Assembly (NCBI RefSeq): GCF_001748245.1
Contig: NZ_BDFO01000001.1
Coordinates: forward strand, 5,807,778 to 5,871,777
Reading direction: 5' to 3'
Length of the DNA stretch: 64,000 nt
Origin: Oligoflexus tunisiensis
GTDB lineage: Bacteria > Bdellovibrionota_B > Oligoflexia > Oligoflexales > Oligoflexaceae
Position numbers and translations under genes: made by a program
Shown: positions 15,083 to 24,952 of the stretch, one piece after another
Layout: each line of letters opens with the position of its first letter
How positions within the stretch are numbered: position 1 is the stretch's first letter
Notes under the pieces: generated by a model
Database searches by the model: none
What the model was told of the DNA's origin: nothing
Seen by the model: the letters and a program-made list of their open reading frames with translations, nothing else

Positions 15083-17851
15083 TCAACCGCGCGCGGCCTC
15101 ATTGCTCGCGCTGGCTGTCACCTTGATTGGCCTATTCTTTTTCCACTGCTCAAAGAACAGGATGCCGGTCGTCGCCACAAAGGTCGAACTGATCGTCGCC
15201 GCGACGATACCGATCACCATCGCAATCGCGAAGTTCAGGATATTCGACGTACCAAACACCAGAATACCGAGCAATGACACCATGGTGGTGATCGAGGTGT
15301 TGATCGAACGGCTCAATGTTTCATTCAGAGAAATGTTGACGTTCTCGAGCAGAGAGCGTCGCGCGTGACCCTGAATGTTCTCGCGAATCCTGTCATAAAT
15401 AACGATAACGTCGTTCACCGAGTAACCAATGACGGTCAGCACACCGGCCACAGCTGTCAGGTCAAAGGCCCTTTGGAAGAAGATGTAGAACACCAGCACG
15501 GCGGACACATCAAAGACCATCTTCAAAATCGCGCCGGGAACAAATCGGCTGTCGAAGCGCAGGGCCACATACAGCACGATACCCAAAACCGCCCAGAATA
15601 CCGAATAAATTCCCTGCTGGCGGAGTTCCTTGCCGATCGCTGGACCGACATATTCCACGCGCTGAACATCCGGCTGATAATCCGCGAGTTTCGTCATCAG
15701 TGTCTGGCGCATCGTACGCGCCTGTTCCGTATTTGCCGCAGCCGTTGCTGCCGCGGTACTATCCCCCGCGCCGTCTGCAGCGGTAATGTTGCTGCCTTCG
15801 AAGCGAGCGGACCACTGCGTTTTATCATTGCCCACTTCCTGCAGCTGGACATCCTCCACGCCAGCGGCCGTGAGGGCTTCGCGTACCACCTTGCCTTCCA
15901 CCGGCTTGCCAAAGACGACATCAATCTGCGTACCACCGGTGAAATCAACCGCCCAGTTAAACCCAAGCGTCTGACTGCCGACCAGGACGGCCAGCACCAA
16001 TGCGATACCAAAACCTGTCACAGCCTTGCCGTACTTCATAAAGTCGACCTGACGACGGGGCGCTTGCGCCTGCTTCTGAGCGCGGGCCCAGCCCAGCCAG
16101 TTCTTGATCTGCTGCTCGCTTTTGGCCCTTCCGATCAGAATCTTGAAGAACGTATGCGTCACAGTCAGAGCCGTGAAGAGCGACACCAAAAGACCCAGGA
16201 TCAGGGAGATGGCAAAGCCTTTCACAGGACCCGAGGAACTGGTTTCCAACATGACAAAAGCGGCCACCAAGGTTGTCACGTTTGCATCGATAATGGTCCA
16301 GAATACTTTTGTGAAGGCGTTATCCACCGCTTTTTGCGGCGGACGACCATCCCGCAACTCGTCGATGATACGTTCGTTGATCAAAACGTTGGCATCCACG
16401 GCCATACCGAGCGTCAGGATAAAGCCGGCGAATCCAGGCAGGGTCAGCGAGAATCCAAACGCGGCCATGAGCATCAGCAGCAGGATACCGTTCAGAACCA
16501 GCGCTAAACAGGAAAGAGCACCAGGAATCCGGTAGTATCCCGTGATGAAAACGAGCACAAAGACCAGACCAACGAGAACCGACATCACACCCTGGTTCGC
16601 CAGTTCAGGCCCGAGGGTCGCACCCACCTGACGTTCTTCCAGAATCGTGATCGGCGCGGGAAGAGCACCGGAGCGCAGAATCAGAGCCAGCTGATTGGCC
16701 TGCTCCTGCTTGACGTTAAACGCCTCACCGGAGCCCAAGGTGATCTGAGCGCTGCCGCCCGAAATTTTACTTTGAATCACAGGATCCGAGACAATCACAT
16801 CGTCGAGAACGATCGCCATACGCCGGCCGATATTGCCGCCCGTGATATCCGCAAAGCGCTTGCCGCCGGTCGGAGTGAATTTCATCGAAACCACAGGATC
16901 ATTGGTCAGAGAGTTGGGATCGTAGGTCACGCTTGCATCGAGGACATCTTCACCCGAAAGTTCGGTGGCGGCTTTCAAAACCTGGCCTGTGTAACGAACT
17001 TTTTTACCACCGGCGAGAACGGTTTCTTCAAAGAGCAGCTCGCGACCCTCCGGCACCAAAGGCTGGGCCAGCTGGATCAGCTGTTGTTTGTCTTCGCCCA
17101 CGATGGCCATGGCCCCGCTATTGCCCCGGCGTTCCAGGGTCACACCGGGAGGCAGTTTACCTTCGAGGGCGCTGAAACCACGGAATTCCTCGTCCACGAG
17201 TTTGAATTTGAGCTGCGCGGTGCGACCCAGGAGTTCCTTGGCCTTGTCCGGATCCTTGAAACCAGGGAGCTGCACCATGATCGATTTATCAGCACGACGG
17301 TTGATGGAAGGCTCGGAAACGCCCCATTTGTCGATACGGGACCGCACGACTTTTTCCGCCTGCTCAAGCGAACCATCACGGATGCGTTTCAGCTCATTGT
17401 CGTCGTATTTGAGATCGAGGGTCTGTCCTTCACCACCGACGCGCTCAAGACCTGTATATTGCTCACGCAGACTGGCCCGAAATTCGTTGGGATCCACGCC
17501 GTCTTCCAGGACAATCCGCAGCGTCTGCTGGCCTTTAATTGCATAGGCTTCCTTGACCTTTGGCTTGTCCTCGTTCGCCCAGCGCTCCACCTCGGTACCG
17601 ATCCGGCTGAGGCGGTTGTCGATGGCGGCTTCCGTATCGACACCCAGAACGAGTTGCACACCGCCTTGAAGGTCAAGACCCAGCTTGATGTGTTTCTTCG
17701 GCAGCCAGGTGGGAATAGCCTTTTCGAGTTCCGCAGGATCATTCCGCTTTTCCTTGGGTAAGGAGAAGTAAATGAAAGTCGGCGAAATGTAGTAGAGCGC
17801 TCCTAGCGTGATCAGCAGGATGGCTATGGCGCGGAATCGCAGGGACTTCAT
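15083..17851 (-). CDS. secDF: Fused protein translocase subunit SecDF
   Basis: 922 residues with both SecD and SecF in one chain. The SecD half has a first membrane segment at about 8-26, LGLDLQGGVQLVLGVD at about 57-72, the large periplasmic P1 domain, and a five-segment membrane bundle. The SecF half starts at about residue 600 with its own first membrane segment, FNWAVDFTGGTQIDVVF, and the signature GYSVNDVIVIYDRIREN. It is an RND-type, proton-driven helper of Sec protein export. The ribosome site GGAG before the ATG is clear. A low-complexity Ala/Thr linker (AADGAGDSTAAATAAANTEQ) lies in the SecF periplasmic loop. yajC and secA are not adjacent. SecD and SecF are separate in E. coli; fusion is known in several other groups. 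Confidence 0.95.
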   Translation of the reverse strand: MKSLRFRAIAILLITLGALYYISPTFIYFSLPKEKRNDPAELEKAIPTWLPKKHIKLGLDLQGGVQLVLGVDTEAAIDNRLSRIGTEVERWANEDKPKVKEAYAIKGQQTLRIVLEDGVDPNEFRASLREQYTGLERVGGEGQTLDLKYDDNELKRIRDGSLEQAEKVVRSRIDKWGVSEPSINRRADKSIMVQLPGFKDPDKAKELLGRTAQLKFKLVDEEFRGFSALEGKLPPGVTLERRGNSGAMAIVGEDKQQLIQLAQPLVPEGRELLFEETVLAGGKKVRYTGQVLKAATELSGEDVLDASVTYDPNSLTNDPVVSMKFTPTGGKRFADITGGNIGRRMAIVLDDVIVSDPVIQSKISGGSAQITLGSGEAFNVKQEQANQLALILRSGALPAPITILEERQVGATLGPELANQGVMSVLVGLVFVLVFITGYYRIPGALSCLALVLNGILLLMLMAAFGFSLTLPGFAGFILTLGMAVDANVLINERIIDELRDGRPPQKAVDNAFTKVFWTIIDANVTTLVAAFVMLETSSSGPVKGFAISLILGLLVSLFTALTVTHTFFKILIGRAKSEQQIKNWLGWARAQKQAQAPRRQVDFMKYGKAVTGFGIALVLAVLVGSQTLGFNWAVDFTGGTQIDVVFGKPVEGKVVREALTAAGVEDVQLQEVGNDKTQWSARFEGSNITAADGAGDSTAAATAAANTEQARTMRQTLMTKLADYQPDVQRVEYVGPAIGKELRQQGIYSVFWAVLGIVLYVALRFDSRFVPGAILKMVFDVSAVLVFYIFFQRAFDLTAVAGVLTVIGYSVNDVIVIYDRIRENIQGHARRSLLENVNISLNETLSRSINTSITTMVSLLGILVFGTSNILNFAIAMVIGIVAATISSTFVATTGILFFEQWKKNRPIKVTASASNEAARG

Positions 17852-18190
17852 GGGGGCTCCATTCCTTCTATTAAAGCAGACTACACCGCATCATGGGTGA
17901 TCGTTACAGATACCTTGACTCGTCGCAAGTGTCAGCCGTTTTTTTGGTAGCGATTCAGCGTGGATGCGCAGCCCAAACAAACGCTAATACGACGCAGTCA
18001 CCTTCCTGTTTCTGCAGCTGTCACCTGATGCTCACAACTGTGCTGCATCAAGTCTGTCAAAACGATATTTTGCTGTCCACGCAAAAACCTCATTTTATTG
18101 AGCCTCAAGCCCTTGAAAGCTTTTGCTTGGGTGGCATGGGTTTCGCTCCAGACTTCGTGCTTCACATCCACGATTCGGAGGACTCACTTC
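17852..18190. other. Intergenic region between divergent secDF and lipoprotein gene
   Basis: This 339-base gap must contain both promoters. The only small symmetrical element I see is CACAACTGTG at 18033-18042. GCAGC and GCTGC flank that neighbourhood and could pair weakly. No tRNA, conserved RNA or good open frame with a ribosome site is visible. No convincing -35/-10 pair could be assigned. Confidence 0.4.
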
Positions 18191-19225
18191 ATGCTCTCGA
18201 TCCGAAAGTTTTTGGCTCTCACTGGTCTCCTCGCCCTGCTTCCCGCCTGCGCCGTCCACCTGGATGACACACCTGAGGATGAGGAAAAGGTTCACTATGA
18301 GTACGGAACCTGGGAATCCAGCCCGAATTCCTCAACCTATGAGTATGTCGAATGCACATCTTCTGGCCAAAACTCCCGCCTCTGTGGTTACCGTCCTGGC
18401 ACCGCTGGCTCGCCGAGCCGTCCCGATTACAGCTGGCAAAGCAACTGTCGCGGCCGCGACTGCCAGATACTGAACGTTTTTGCGCATTACGCCTTGCAGG
18501 AAAATTTGGGAACGAACCGGATACTGGTCATCGAGGCCTTTGAAAATGCTCAATTCAGTGGTTCGCCGGCCGCCAACATTCACATCGCAGGTTTTGATGC
18601 CAGCCGCCCCAACTCCAGTGATCTCGAGGAAATGTACCTGGCGCCGGGGGAATATTATTTCCGCGCCTATTTTACGACGGACGACACGCAGCCCACGCCT
18701 TATCCCATGGACGGCATGATTCTGGTCGGGGATGCCCCTGTTGGGGTCTACGGGGCTCTGTCGGGAGCCAAAAGGGTAATGGTGTCTCCGGAGCAGAGAC
18801 CCGAAGTGATCAACATCTATATTAATCAGCTCTTTAAAAAACCCGGCAGCGAGCCGGATACCAACGCGCGCATTCGCATGCGTCTGAATGTTTCGCCCGA
18901 GGATTATATCCCAGCCAACCGGGATGTGCGGATTTTCCTGCTGAAAACGCCGGATATCGAATCAACCCCGCTCTATAATTTGAGCTTCAGCAGCAATCTT
19001 CTTTTGGTTCATGGACAGGAATACACCGCTGAATATTTGACGCCTAGCCTGGACGTGGCTTCCTACTATGTCTTCGCCTTCCTGGACGAAAACAGCAACG
19101 GTTACTACGACTCTGTGGAATTGGGGGCCTTTTACCTCGAGAATAAGGAGGTTTCGAGCTTCCCGGTCGAGCGTGATCGGACCCGCAGTTTGCAGCTCAC
19201 CCTGCAGACGCATCCGGACCGTTGA
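18191..19225 (+). CDS. Lipoprotein with Ca-loop-like C-terminal motif
   Basis: 344 residues. The signal MLSIRKFLALTGLLALLPAC ends in lipobox LLPAC. The mature N-terminus is rich in Ser, Tyr, Cys and Asn. The middle and C-terminal parts look like two beta-rich domains of a type that describes growth in small increments (PGEYYFRAYF, then LDENSNGYYDSVELGAFY). The latter resembles a calcium-binding DxNxDG-type loop as found in surface proteins. The start is fixed by GGAGG 9 bases before the ATG and by the signal. A strong terminator follows. I do not recognise a named family. It probably sits at the outer membrane. Confidence 0.6.
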   Translation: MLSIRKFLALTGLLALLPACAVHLDDTPEDEEKVHYEYGTWESSPNSSTYEYVECTSSGQNSRLCGYRPGTAGSPSRPDYSWQSNCRGRDCQILNVFAHYALQENLGTNRILVIEAFENAQFSGSPAANIHIAGFDASRPNSSDLEEMYLAPGEYYFRAYFTTDDTQPTPYPMDGMILVGDAPVGVYGALSGAKRVMVSPEQRPEVINIYINQLFKKPGSEPDTNARIRMRLNVSPEDYIPANRDVRIFLLKTPDIESTPLYNLSFSSNLLLVHGQEYTAEYLTPSLDVASYYVFAFLDENSNGYYDSVELGAFYLENKEVSSFPVERDRTRSLQLTLQTHPDR

Positions 19226-19242
19226 AGTTTTGCGAGCTTCCG

Positions 19243-19278
19243 GCCCTGGGACCTTCGGGTTCCGGGGCTCTTTTTTTT
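19243..19278 (+). terminator. Strong intrinsic terminator with UUCG loop
   Basis: GCCCTGGGACC and GGTTCCGGGGC form an 11-bp stem (with G-U pairs) closed by a TTCG tetraloop and followed by eight T residues. It lies 17 bases after the lipoprotein stop codon and separates it from the flavin reductase gene. Confidence 0.92.
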
Positions 19279-19398
19279 CGTCCCCTACCACAAGGAAATC
19301 CATCGTCCGGCCGGCCCTGAGCGCCCTTGCCCCACCCTGCAAAATTGTTTATAGTCCCCACGTCTCTGTGATATATGCCCCGAATAAAGGACAAGCCG

Positions 19399-20169
19399 AT
19401 GCAAGAGAGTGCTGCCCCTCGCCGAAAGAAAGGCTGGATGAATCTGAAAGTAACCGAGGTTATCGACGAAACCTGGGATACGAAAACCTTTCTGATGGAA
19501 GATGCTGACGAGGGCTCCTGTCCCTTCGATTATATTGCCGGTCAGTATCTGACCTTTCGGTTTGATGGCATCAGCGAACGACCTGTTGCGCGTTCCTATA
19601 CGATGAGCAGTTCCCCGAATCAGGCGGGTTTTGCCGCAGTCACCGTGAAGCGTGTGGACGGTGGCCTCGTCAGTAATTATTTCTGTGACCAGGTTTTTCC
19701 CGGAGCCATCCTGAAAGCCCGCGGTCCCATCGGTCGTTTCACCTGGGATCCCGCCCGCTGCCGTCAGCAGCTCGTGATGGTTGGTGCCGGCAGTGGCGTA
19801 ACGCCCTTCGTGAGTATCCTGCGTGCCTACGCGAATACTCTCGGTCAGCCCGGTTCACCCGAGAAAATGACCCTGCTCGTCGCGTATCGTTCGAAACAGG
19901 ATCTGATCTGCTGGAAGGATCTGGACGCTCTGCAAAAAATCCCCGGCATTCGTGTTTTCACGACCCTCACGCGCGAGGACGCCCGGGATGAAGGCTTTCT
20001 GCACGGTCGCCCTGATGAAGCGATGCTGGAAGGCGTCTGCGAAAATACCTATGAGGACGCCACCTACATGACCTGCGGACCGGATGCGTTGATGAAACTG
20101 GTCGTCGAATTCCTTCAGAAAAAAGGCGTTCCCGACCAGCATATTATGCTGGAATCCTTTGGGGAGTAA
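19399..20169 (+). CDS. FAD/NAD(P)-binding oxidoreductase of the ferredoxin-NADP reductase family
   Basis: 256 residues, cytoplasmic. The FAD domain comes first, with AGQYLTFRF (about 48-56) and the flavin-binding RSYTMSSSP (about 66-74). The NAD(P) domain follows, with VGAGSGVTPFVSILR (about 129-143), the late TCGPDALM (about 228-235), and the terminal SFGE where such reductases place a C-terminal aromatic near the flavin. This module passes electrons from NAD(P)H to a partner. No 2Fe-2S domain is fused at either end, so the acceptor is another protein. Start ATG 19399 is preferred because AAAGGA lies 7 bases upstream; an in-frame ATG at 19375 lacks one. It stands alone. Confidence 0.85.
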   Translation: MQESAAPRRKKGWMNLKVTEVIDETWDTKTFLMEDADEGSCPFDYIAGQYLTFRFDGISERPVARSYTMSSSPNQAGFAAVTVKRVDGGLVSNYFCDQVFPGAILKARGPIGRFTWDPARCRQQLVMVGAGSGVTPFVSILRAYANTLGQPGSPEKMTLLVAYRSKQDLICWKDLDALQKIPGIRVFTTLTREDARDEGFLHGRPDEAMLEGVCENTYEDATYMTCGPDALMKLVVEFLQKKGVPDQHIMLESFGE

Positions 20170-20184
20170 GGCCCCTCCGGCCTT

Positions 20185-20243
20185 CCGTTATCCCCCAACC
20201 TCCGTCATCCCCCAACCTCCGTCATCCCCCGCAGCGGGGATCA
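20185..20243. repeat. 17-bp tandem repeat ending in a CGTCATCCCC palindromic element
   Basis: CCGTTATCCCCCAACCT, CCGTCATCCCCCAACCT and a third partial copy CCGTCATCCCCCGC follow each other from 20185. The last copy runs into a small palindrome (CCCCGC AG CGGGG). The core resembles the short palindromic repeats with GTCATCCCC/GGGGAT arms that are scattered in many proteobacterial genomes. It lies in the 71-base gap between two convergent genes and may act as a two-way transcript end. Confidence 0.55.
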
Positions 20244-21998
20244 ACCGCTGCGATTGTCCAAATCCTTCTTCACCTTCCCAAAACCCAGCACATCGGTCCG
20301 TGGTTCGATCCATTCCTGCGGATAGAACGGCATCGGCAGTCCTCCTGAATTTTCGAGCTGCCGCAGCTTCTCCTCCGCCTCGGCCTGTCGCTGGCGCATC
20401 AGCTGATCATCCCGCAAGAGTTGCAAGGGAGCGCCCTGGAAGCCAAATCCGGCTCCGCATTCTTCCACGAGGCGCACGATCCGGATATTCAGATCTTCAA
20501 TCACGGCCAGACATTCATTCCAATCCGTACTGCGGATGTAAGCAAAAAACTCAAGCTCAAACCCATAGGGGACAATCTTCACAAAGCGAACACGCGCCGG
20601 ATCATTCAACACCATCGGATGACCCACCAGCATTTCCTTCATCTTGACCAAAAGATAACGCAGCTGATCCGCCGACGTATCCGCCCGCAGGACCAACGTG
20701 CTGGTCCACCGCAGCTTGTCACGTTTCTCAAAGTTTTCGAGCTTCATCAGTGAAAATTCCGCATTGGGAATCGTCACGACCGTCCGATCCAAAGTCCGGA
20801 TACGCGTCGAGCGCAGACCAATATCTTCGACCGTTCCCAATAAATCCCCAAAGCGACCAAAGTCGCCGACCCGCACGGGCTGATCCAGCGCGACCGAAAT
20901 CCCACCAAAGAGGTTCTCAATTGTTTTCTGTCCCGCCAGTGCGATAGCCAAACCACCGACACCAAGACCGGCGACGATCGCGGTGACATTCAAGCCCAAA
21001 TCCCGAAGGAGGAATATGATGCCGATGACCACCACAATGGTTTTCAAACCTTTCTGTGCCGGCGGCAGCATGGCCGCTGCTCCCGGCCGCCCTTGCCGCT
21101 CAAAGGACATCCGCGTCATGGCTATCGAGGCTTCAATCAAACGCAGGGCCAGGAAGATCAGCGCAAAGGTGAAAAAGATTTTGATCCCATTCTGAATCGT
21201 TTGCCTGACCGCCAGGGTCAGATCCACCCAATCAAGCGCGAGACGAATCACTCCAAGCCCTGTCAGCACCCGCAGCGAAGGCAGAAACCCCTTGAGCAGC
21301 TCATCCGGCAGATAGATCTTGAAACGCCGACTGCCAAAATTCATTGTTTTGATCAACACCAGGGCCAGAATGTGCGAAATCAAGGCGGCCGCCAGGACCG
21401 TCCCAACCAGAAACAGCCACTGCCAGGCCTTGATCCCACCCAACTGATACTTGACCAGCACCGGCGGGATCCTGGACTCCATATCCGACTGTTCCATTTT
21501 CTCAGCCAGGTCGGGGATCCGTTCGATAAAATCCGGAGAAAAGCGCCAGACCTTGCTTTCGCCCTCCTGCACGTGCACCAGCTTCACTGGGGTCGAAGAG
21601 CCATCCACGATCACCTGACCGATGATTTCGATCTCAGGAGGTTGATTATCATTCTGATAGCCGTCAGGCTCGATGGAAATATCCGCGGGGTCCACGCGCC
21701 CCCGCTTGTTGAGCACCTCGAAGAGCTGCCGCGTGGTGCGATGCTTTCGCTCATTCCCCCAGCGTTTGGGGAATTCCATATAGGCGAAGGCCCCTTCCAC
21801 ATCCTCCCGTTTCATGACATTCAGAAACTGACGGAACATGATACGCGGGGATTCGACATTCTCCCGATTTTCCGTTTTCTGCGTGGCCGCATCCTGAGCA
21901 TAGAGCTTGCCGACCTGGGCCTGTCCTGCGACAGGAGAAAACGAGACCAGAAGCAGCGAAGACGCGATAAGAGACACCAGACGAGAGAGCTTCAGCAT
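20241..21998 (-). CDS. MscS-family mechanosensitive channel with periplasmic N-terminal domain
   Basis: 585 residues. A signal peptide (LSRLVSLIASSLLLVSFSPVAGQA) precedes a periplasmic domain of about 130 residues with RQFLNVMKREDVEGA and WRFSPDFIERIPDL, as seen in several long MscS-like proteins. Three to four membrane segments follow from about 235. The pore-lining helix reads GLGVGGLAIALAGQKTIENLFGG, broken here as GLGVGGLAIALAGQ plus KTIENLFGG, and it is followed by the cytoplasmic beta domain (VGDFGRFGDLLGTVEDIGLR, then VVTIPNAEF). These match the MscS family, which releases solutes on osmotic downshock. A short coiled coil ends the protein. The start is set by AAGGA 7 bases upstream. 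The gene lies 16 bases after the ABC exporter gene and shares its transcript. Confidence 0.9.
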   Translation of the reverse strand: MLKLSRLVSLIASSLLLVSFSPVAGQAQVGKLYAQDAATQKTENRENVESPRIMFRQFLNVMKREDVEGAFAYMEFPKRWGNERKHRTTRQLFEVLNKRGRVDPADISIEPDGYQNDNQPPEIEIIGQVIVDGSSTPVKLVHVQEGESKVWRFSPDFIERIPDLAEKMEQSDMESRIPPVLVKYQLGGIKAWQWLFLVGTVLAAALISHILALVLIKTMNFGSRRFKIYLPDELLKGFLPSLRVLTGLGVIRLALDWVDLTLAVRQTIQNGIKIFFTFALIFLALRLIEASIAMTRMSFERQGRPGAAAMLPPAQKGLKTIVVVIGIIFLLRDLGLNVTAIVAGLGVGGLAIALAGQKTIENLFGGISVALDQPVRVGDFGRFGDLLGTVEDIGLRSTRIRTLDRTVVTIPNAEFSLMKLENFEKRDKLRWTSTLVLRADTSADQLRYLLVKMKEMLVGHPMVLNDPARVRFVKIVPYGFELEFFAYIRSTDWNECLAVIEDLNIRIVRLVEECGAGFGFQGAPLQLLRDDQLMRQRQAEAEEKLRQLENSGGLPMPFYPQEWIEPRTDVLGFGKVKKDLDNRSG

Positions 21999-22014
21999 GA
22001 ACGCATCCTTAACT

Positions 22015-23838
22015 TCAGACATAACCACTGGCTTGCAGTGCGAAGAGTTTCGCATACCGACCCTGGGCCGCGATGAGTTGATCATGGCTGCCCTGTTCAA
22101 TAATGCGCCCATCTTCAATCACGAGTATCGTATCAGCCATGCGAACCGTGGGGAAGCGGTGAGAAATCAGGATCGAGGTCCGATCCCGGGTCAAGGCCCG
22201 AAAGCTGTTGAAGACAGCAAATTCAGCTTCGGCATCCAAAGCCGCTGTCGGCTCATCCAGGACCAGGATATCCGCCTCTTCCCGCATGAAGGCTCGCGCC
22301 AATGCAATCTTCTGCCATTGTCCGCCCGATAATTCCACTCCTTCGTGAAACCATCGCCCCAAAGGTGTCTCCAAACCCTTGGGCAGACCCTGCAGCACGG
22401 CCGAGGCCCCACCGTGATCAATGGCCCGCAGAAGGCGCGTATGTTCCGACTCATGCTCCAGACTGCCCATGGCGACATTTTCAGCAAAGGTCATCTGATA
22501 GCGGTTGAAATCCTGAAATACCACCGCCATGCGTTTTAACAAAACGTCCTCATCCCAGTCCTCGAGATCACGGCCATCCAAAAGGATGCGCCCGCGGGTC
22601 GGTCGATAGAGCCTTGTGAGCAGTTTGATGAATGTGGTTTTTCCCGCTCCGTTATGTCCCACCAGGGCGAGGCTCTGTCCTTTCGGAATGAACAGGTTGA
22701 TATCGCGCAGCGCCTCGTGGCTCTGACCAGGATATTGAAACGACACATTCTCAAAACGAAGACCTTCCTCATGACCTGGCGGCAGCGCCCGCGTTGGGGC
22801 CGGCGGCGCCACAGGGATCGCGAGAAAGGCGAAAAGATTCGACATATAAAGATTGTTCTCATACATGCCGCCGAGGGTGGCCAGGATCGATTGAAAGGAC
22901 TGCTGCCCTTGACGAAACGCAGCCACATAAAGCGTGAGGTCACCGAGCGACAGCTGACGCAGGGCCGCGGCCAGAGCAATCCAGGCATAACAGAGGTAAA
23001 AGGCCACGGTGCCGAGCAAGGACAGAAGATAACCCCAGCCCGCGCGCCTGAGACTCAGCTGCTGATCCTCGCGATTCATCGCTTCGGCAATCTGGCGATA
23101 CCGGCCGAGAAGGGTGGCCCCCAGTTTGAAGAGCTTGACTTCCTTCACATGCGAATCATTGGACAGGACATATTCCAGATAGTTCAGCTTGCGCAGCTCG
23201 GCCGAGCGACGATTGCGCATCCAGAAGGTTGTGGTGGAAAAATAAAGCTCCGCCAGCGCCGCCGGCATGGCCGCCAGAAAAAGTCCCAGCACGGCCCAGA
23301 CGTTGAGATTCATCAGCAGAATGAGATAGCCACTGAGCGTCAGACTGTGTTGAATCAGAACAAAACTGTCGCCGATCACGGCCAGAGGCCGTGACGACGC
23401 CTCCCGCCGCGCGCGCACGAGCTGATCATAGAACTCCGGATTTTCAAAATCCTTGAGTTCCAGGGCCAGCGCTTTTTCCAGAATTCTGACATTGATGTCG
23501 ATGCCGAGCCGACCCCCGATCAACTGGCGGCTGAGACTGAGGCCGCGTTGACTTAAAGCCTGAAAGGCAATCAACCCCAGTTCCACAGCCACCCACTGCA
23601 GGGTCAGCGCCTGATCCCCCGCAACGACGGCGTCGATGATCAATTTGCCCAGCCAGGCGATAAGGAGCGGCAGAAACGCATTGATCAGGGTCAGTCCACC
23701 CAGCGCCAGAAATAAATGCGGTGCGGATTCCCAGGCCAGACGAAAGGTCGCAGGCGTAAAGGTGAAACTCTGCTTTATGCGCGTCCAGCTTAAAGGATTC
23801 TGGGAAGCCTTCGGTTTTTCCGCAAGATAGGGCTGCAT
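22015..23838 (-). CDS. ABC exporter half-transporter (fused permease and ATPase)
   Basis: 607 residues. An N-terminal six-segment membrane domain (about 40-330) is followed by an ABC ATPase with Walker A VGHNGAGKTTFIKLL (about 405-419), signature LSGGQWQKIALARAF, Walker B ILVLDEPTAALD and the H-loop ISHRF. This is a type IV (B-family/MsbA-like) exporter that would act as a dimer in the inner membrane. An AGGAGG ribosome site 6 bases before the ATG at 23838 fixes the start. The substrate cannot be deduced. The MscS gene follows at once, and an MBL-fold lipoprotein gene lies 73 bases upstream on the same strand. Confidence 0.92.
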   Translation of the reverse strand: MQPYLAEKPKASQNPLSWTRIKQSFTFTPATFRLAWESAPHLFLALGGLTLINAFLPLLIAWLGKLIIDAVVAGDQALTLQWVAVELGLIAFQALSQRGLSLSRQLIGGRLGIDINVRILEKALALELKDFENPEFYDQLVRARREASSRPLAVIGDSFVLIQHSLTLSGYLILLMNLNVWAVLGLFLAAMPAALAELYFSTTTFWMRNRRSAELRKLNYLEYVLSNDSHVKEVKLFKLGATLLGRYRQIAEAMNREDQQLSLRRAGWGYLLSLLGTVAFYLCYAWIALAAALRQLSLGDLTLYVAAFRQGQQSFQSILATLGGMYENNLYMSNLFAFLAIPVAPPAPTRALPPGHEEGLRFENVSFQYPGQSHEALRDINLFIPKGQSLALVGHNGAGKTTFIKLLTRLYRPTRGRILLDGRDLEDWDEDVLLKRMAVVFQDFNRYQMTFAENVAMGSLEHESEHTRLLRAIDHGGASAVLQGLPKGLETPLGRWFHEGVELSGGQWQKIALARAFMREEADILVLDEPTAALDAEAEFAVFNSFRALTRDRTSILISHRFPTVRMADTILVIEDGRIIEQGSHDQLIAAQGRYAKLFALQASGYV

Positions 23839-23911
23839 CGTATTCCTCCTGGGGAGAATACGATGACAGAAATTACGACCATGGGGCAAGGGTCAAAGAG
23901 ATCAGATGCTG

Positions 23912-24952
23912 TCAGTTGGGTGAGATGATGAATTCGTCCAGAACCTTGCGCATCGGGTTCGCACCGATATTTTTCAACTCCGTGTCCAGGAGTATCAGGG
24001 CATCCTTCTTCAGCTCCAGAGGATGCTCATCCGGCTGGAAGGTGGCGCCGAACGCAAAATCCTGACCGGGGGTCTTGGATATTTCCACATGCGCACCCAA
24101 AACGTGCGTGATGGTTTTGCTTTCGGCATACGTCCGCAGCCTCGCCATACTGGTTCGATAGGTGGCCCAGTCCTGAACATAGAGGCGACCGGGATAAAGC
24201 GAGTCGCCGGTGAAAATGATTCCGGTCTGCGCGTCATGGAAGGCCAGACTTGTCCCTTCATGGCCAGGAATCGGAATGACCTTCAAAATGCGGCCGCCCA
24301 GGTCATAGTCCGCCATCGTCTCAGGAAAGTTGGTGATACCAAAGAAAGTCGACACCGCGGCCTGGCCTGTTCCGACCACAGTCGTCCCGGCCTGCCCCCT
24401 GAATTGCCCATCTCCTGCCACATGATCGCCATGCGCATGCGTATGCGCCACGATCAGAGTGATCTGTGCGCGCTGCGCGGCTCCGTAATGCTCAACCAAG
24501 AGATTTTCCACGGTGGTCCGCAAAGGAAGGTTCTGGGTGGCTCCCGTATCGAGGAGCAGGGCCTTCTGCGCCCCAAAAATCAAATACATGAACGGAGCTT
24601 CAAAGTTCGTGCATTTGTTCTGCCGCAGAATGGTTAAATTCTTGTTATAGGCATGCACCTGAATCGGAGCATTATTATCCTGGCCACAGTTGGCAGCGCC
24701 GGCGAACCATTGCACATTCAGGCTGCCCGCTTCAACCGTCGGGGTCGGGGCTGGGGTATTCGTGGCCGCAGGCGTATCGGGTGTCTGCACCACTTCGTCC
24801 GGCTTGTCCTTTGGGTTTGCGTCATCCGAAGTATCCTGGGTCTCTTCGGTGATGGGCGTTGTTCCCGTGCGTTCCTGGCTTCGCGGAGCAGGTGTTGTCG
24901 GTGTGCAGCTGATAACAAAAAAACCCAATACAAACAACGATCTGGATATCAT
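23912..24952 (-). CDS. Metallo-beta-lactamase-fold hydrolase, lipoprotein
   Basis: 346 residues. The signal MISRSLFVLGFFVISC has lipobox FVISC. A Pro/Thr/Asp-rich linker of about 60 residues (repeats of TP, AP and NT) tethers the enzyme to the membrane. The MBL domain carries the metal motif HTHAHGDHVAGD (HxHxDH), GHEGTSLAF (third metal His), TGDSLYPG (bridging Asp) and, near the end, VLGAHVE. The fold hydrolyses ester, amide or thioester bonds; the substrate is unknown, and a beta-lactamase role is possible but not indicated. AAAGGG lies 7 bases upstream of the start. The long low-complexity linker suggests the enzyme acts away from the membrane surface. Confidence 0.85.
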   Translation of the reverse strand: MISRSLFVLGFFVISCTPTTPAPRSQERTGTTPITEETQDTSDDANPKDKPDEVVQTPDTPAATNTPAPTPTVEAGSLNVQWFAGAANCGQDNNAPIQVHAYNKNLTILRQNKCTNFEAPFMYLIFGAQKALLLDTGATQNLPLRTTVENLLVEHYGAAQRAQITLIVAHTHAHGDHVAGDGQFRGQAGTTVVGTGQAAVSTFFGITNFPETMADYDLGGRILKVIPIPGHEGTSLAFHDAQTGIIFTGDSLYPGRLYVQDWATYRTSMARLRTYAESKTITHVLGAHVEISKTPGQDFAFGATFQPDEHPLELKKDALILLDTELKNIGANPMRKVLDEFIISPN

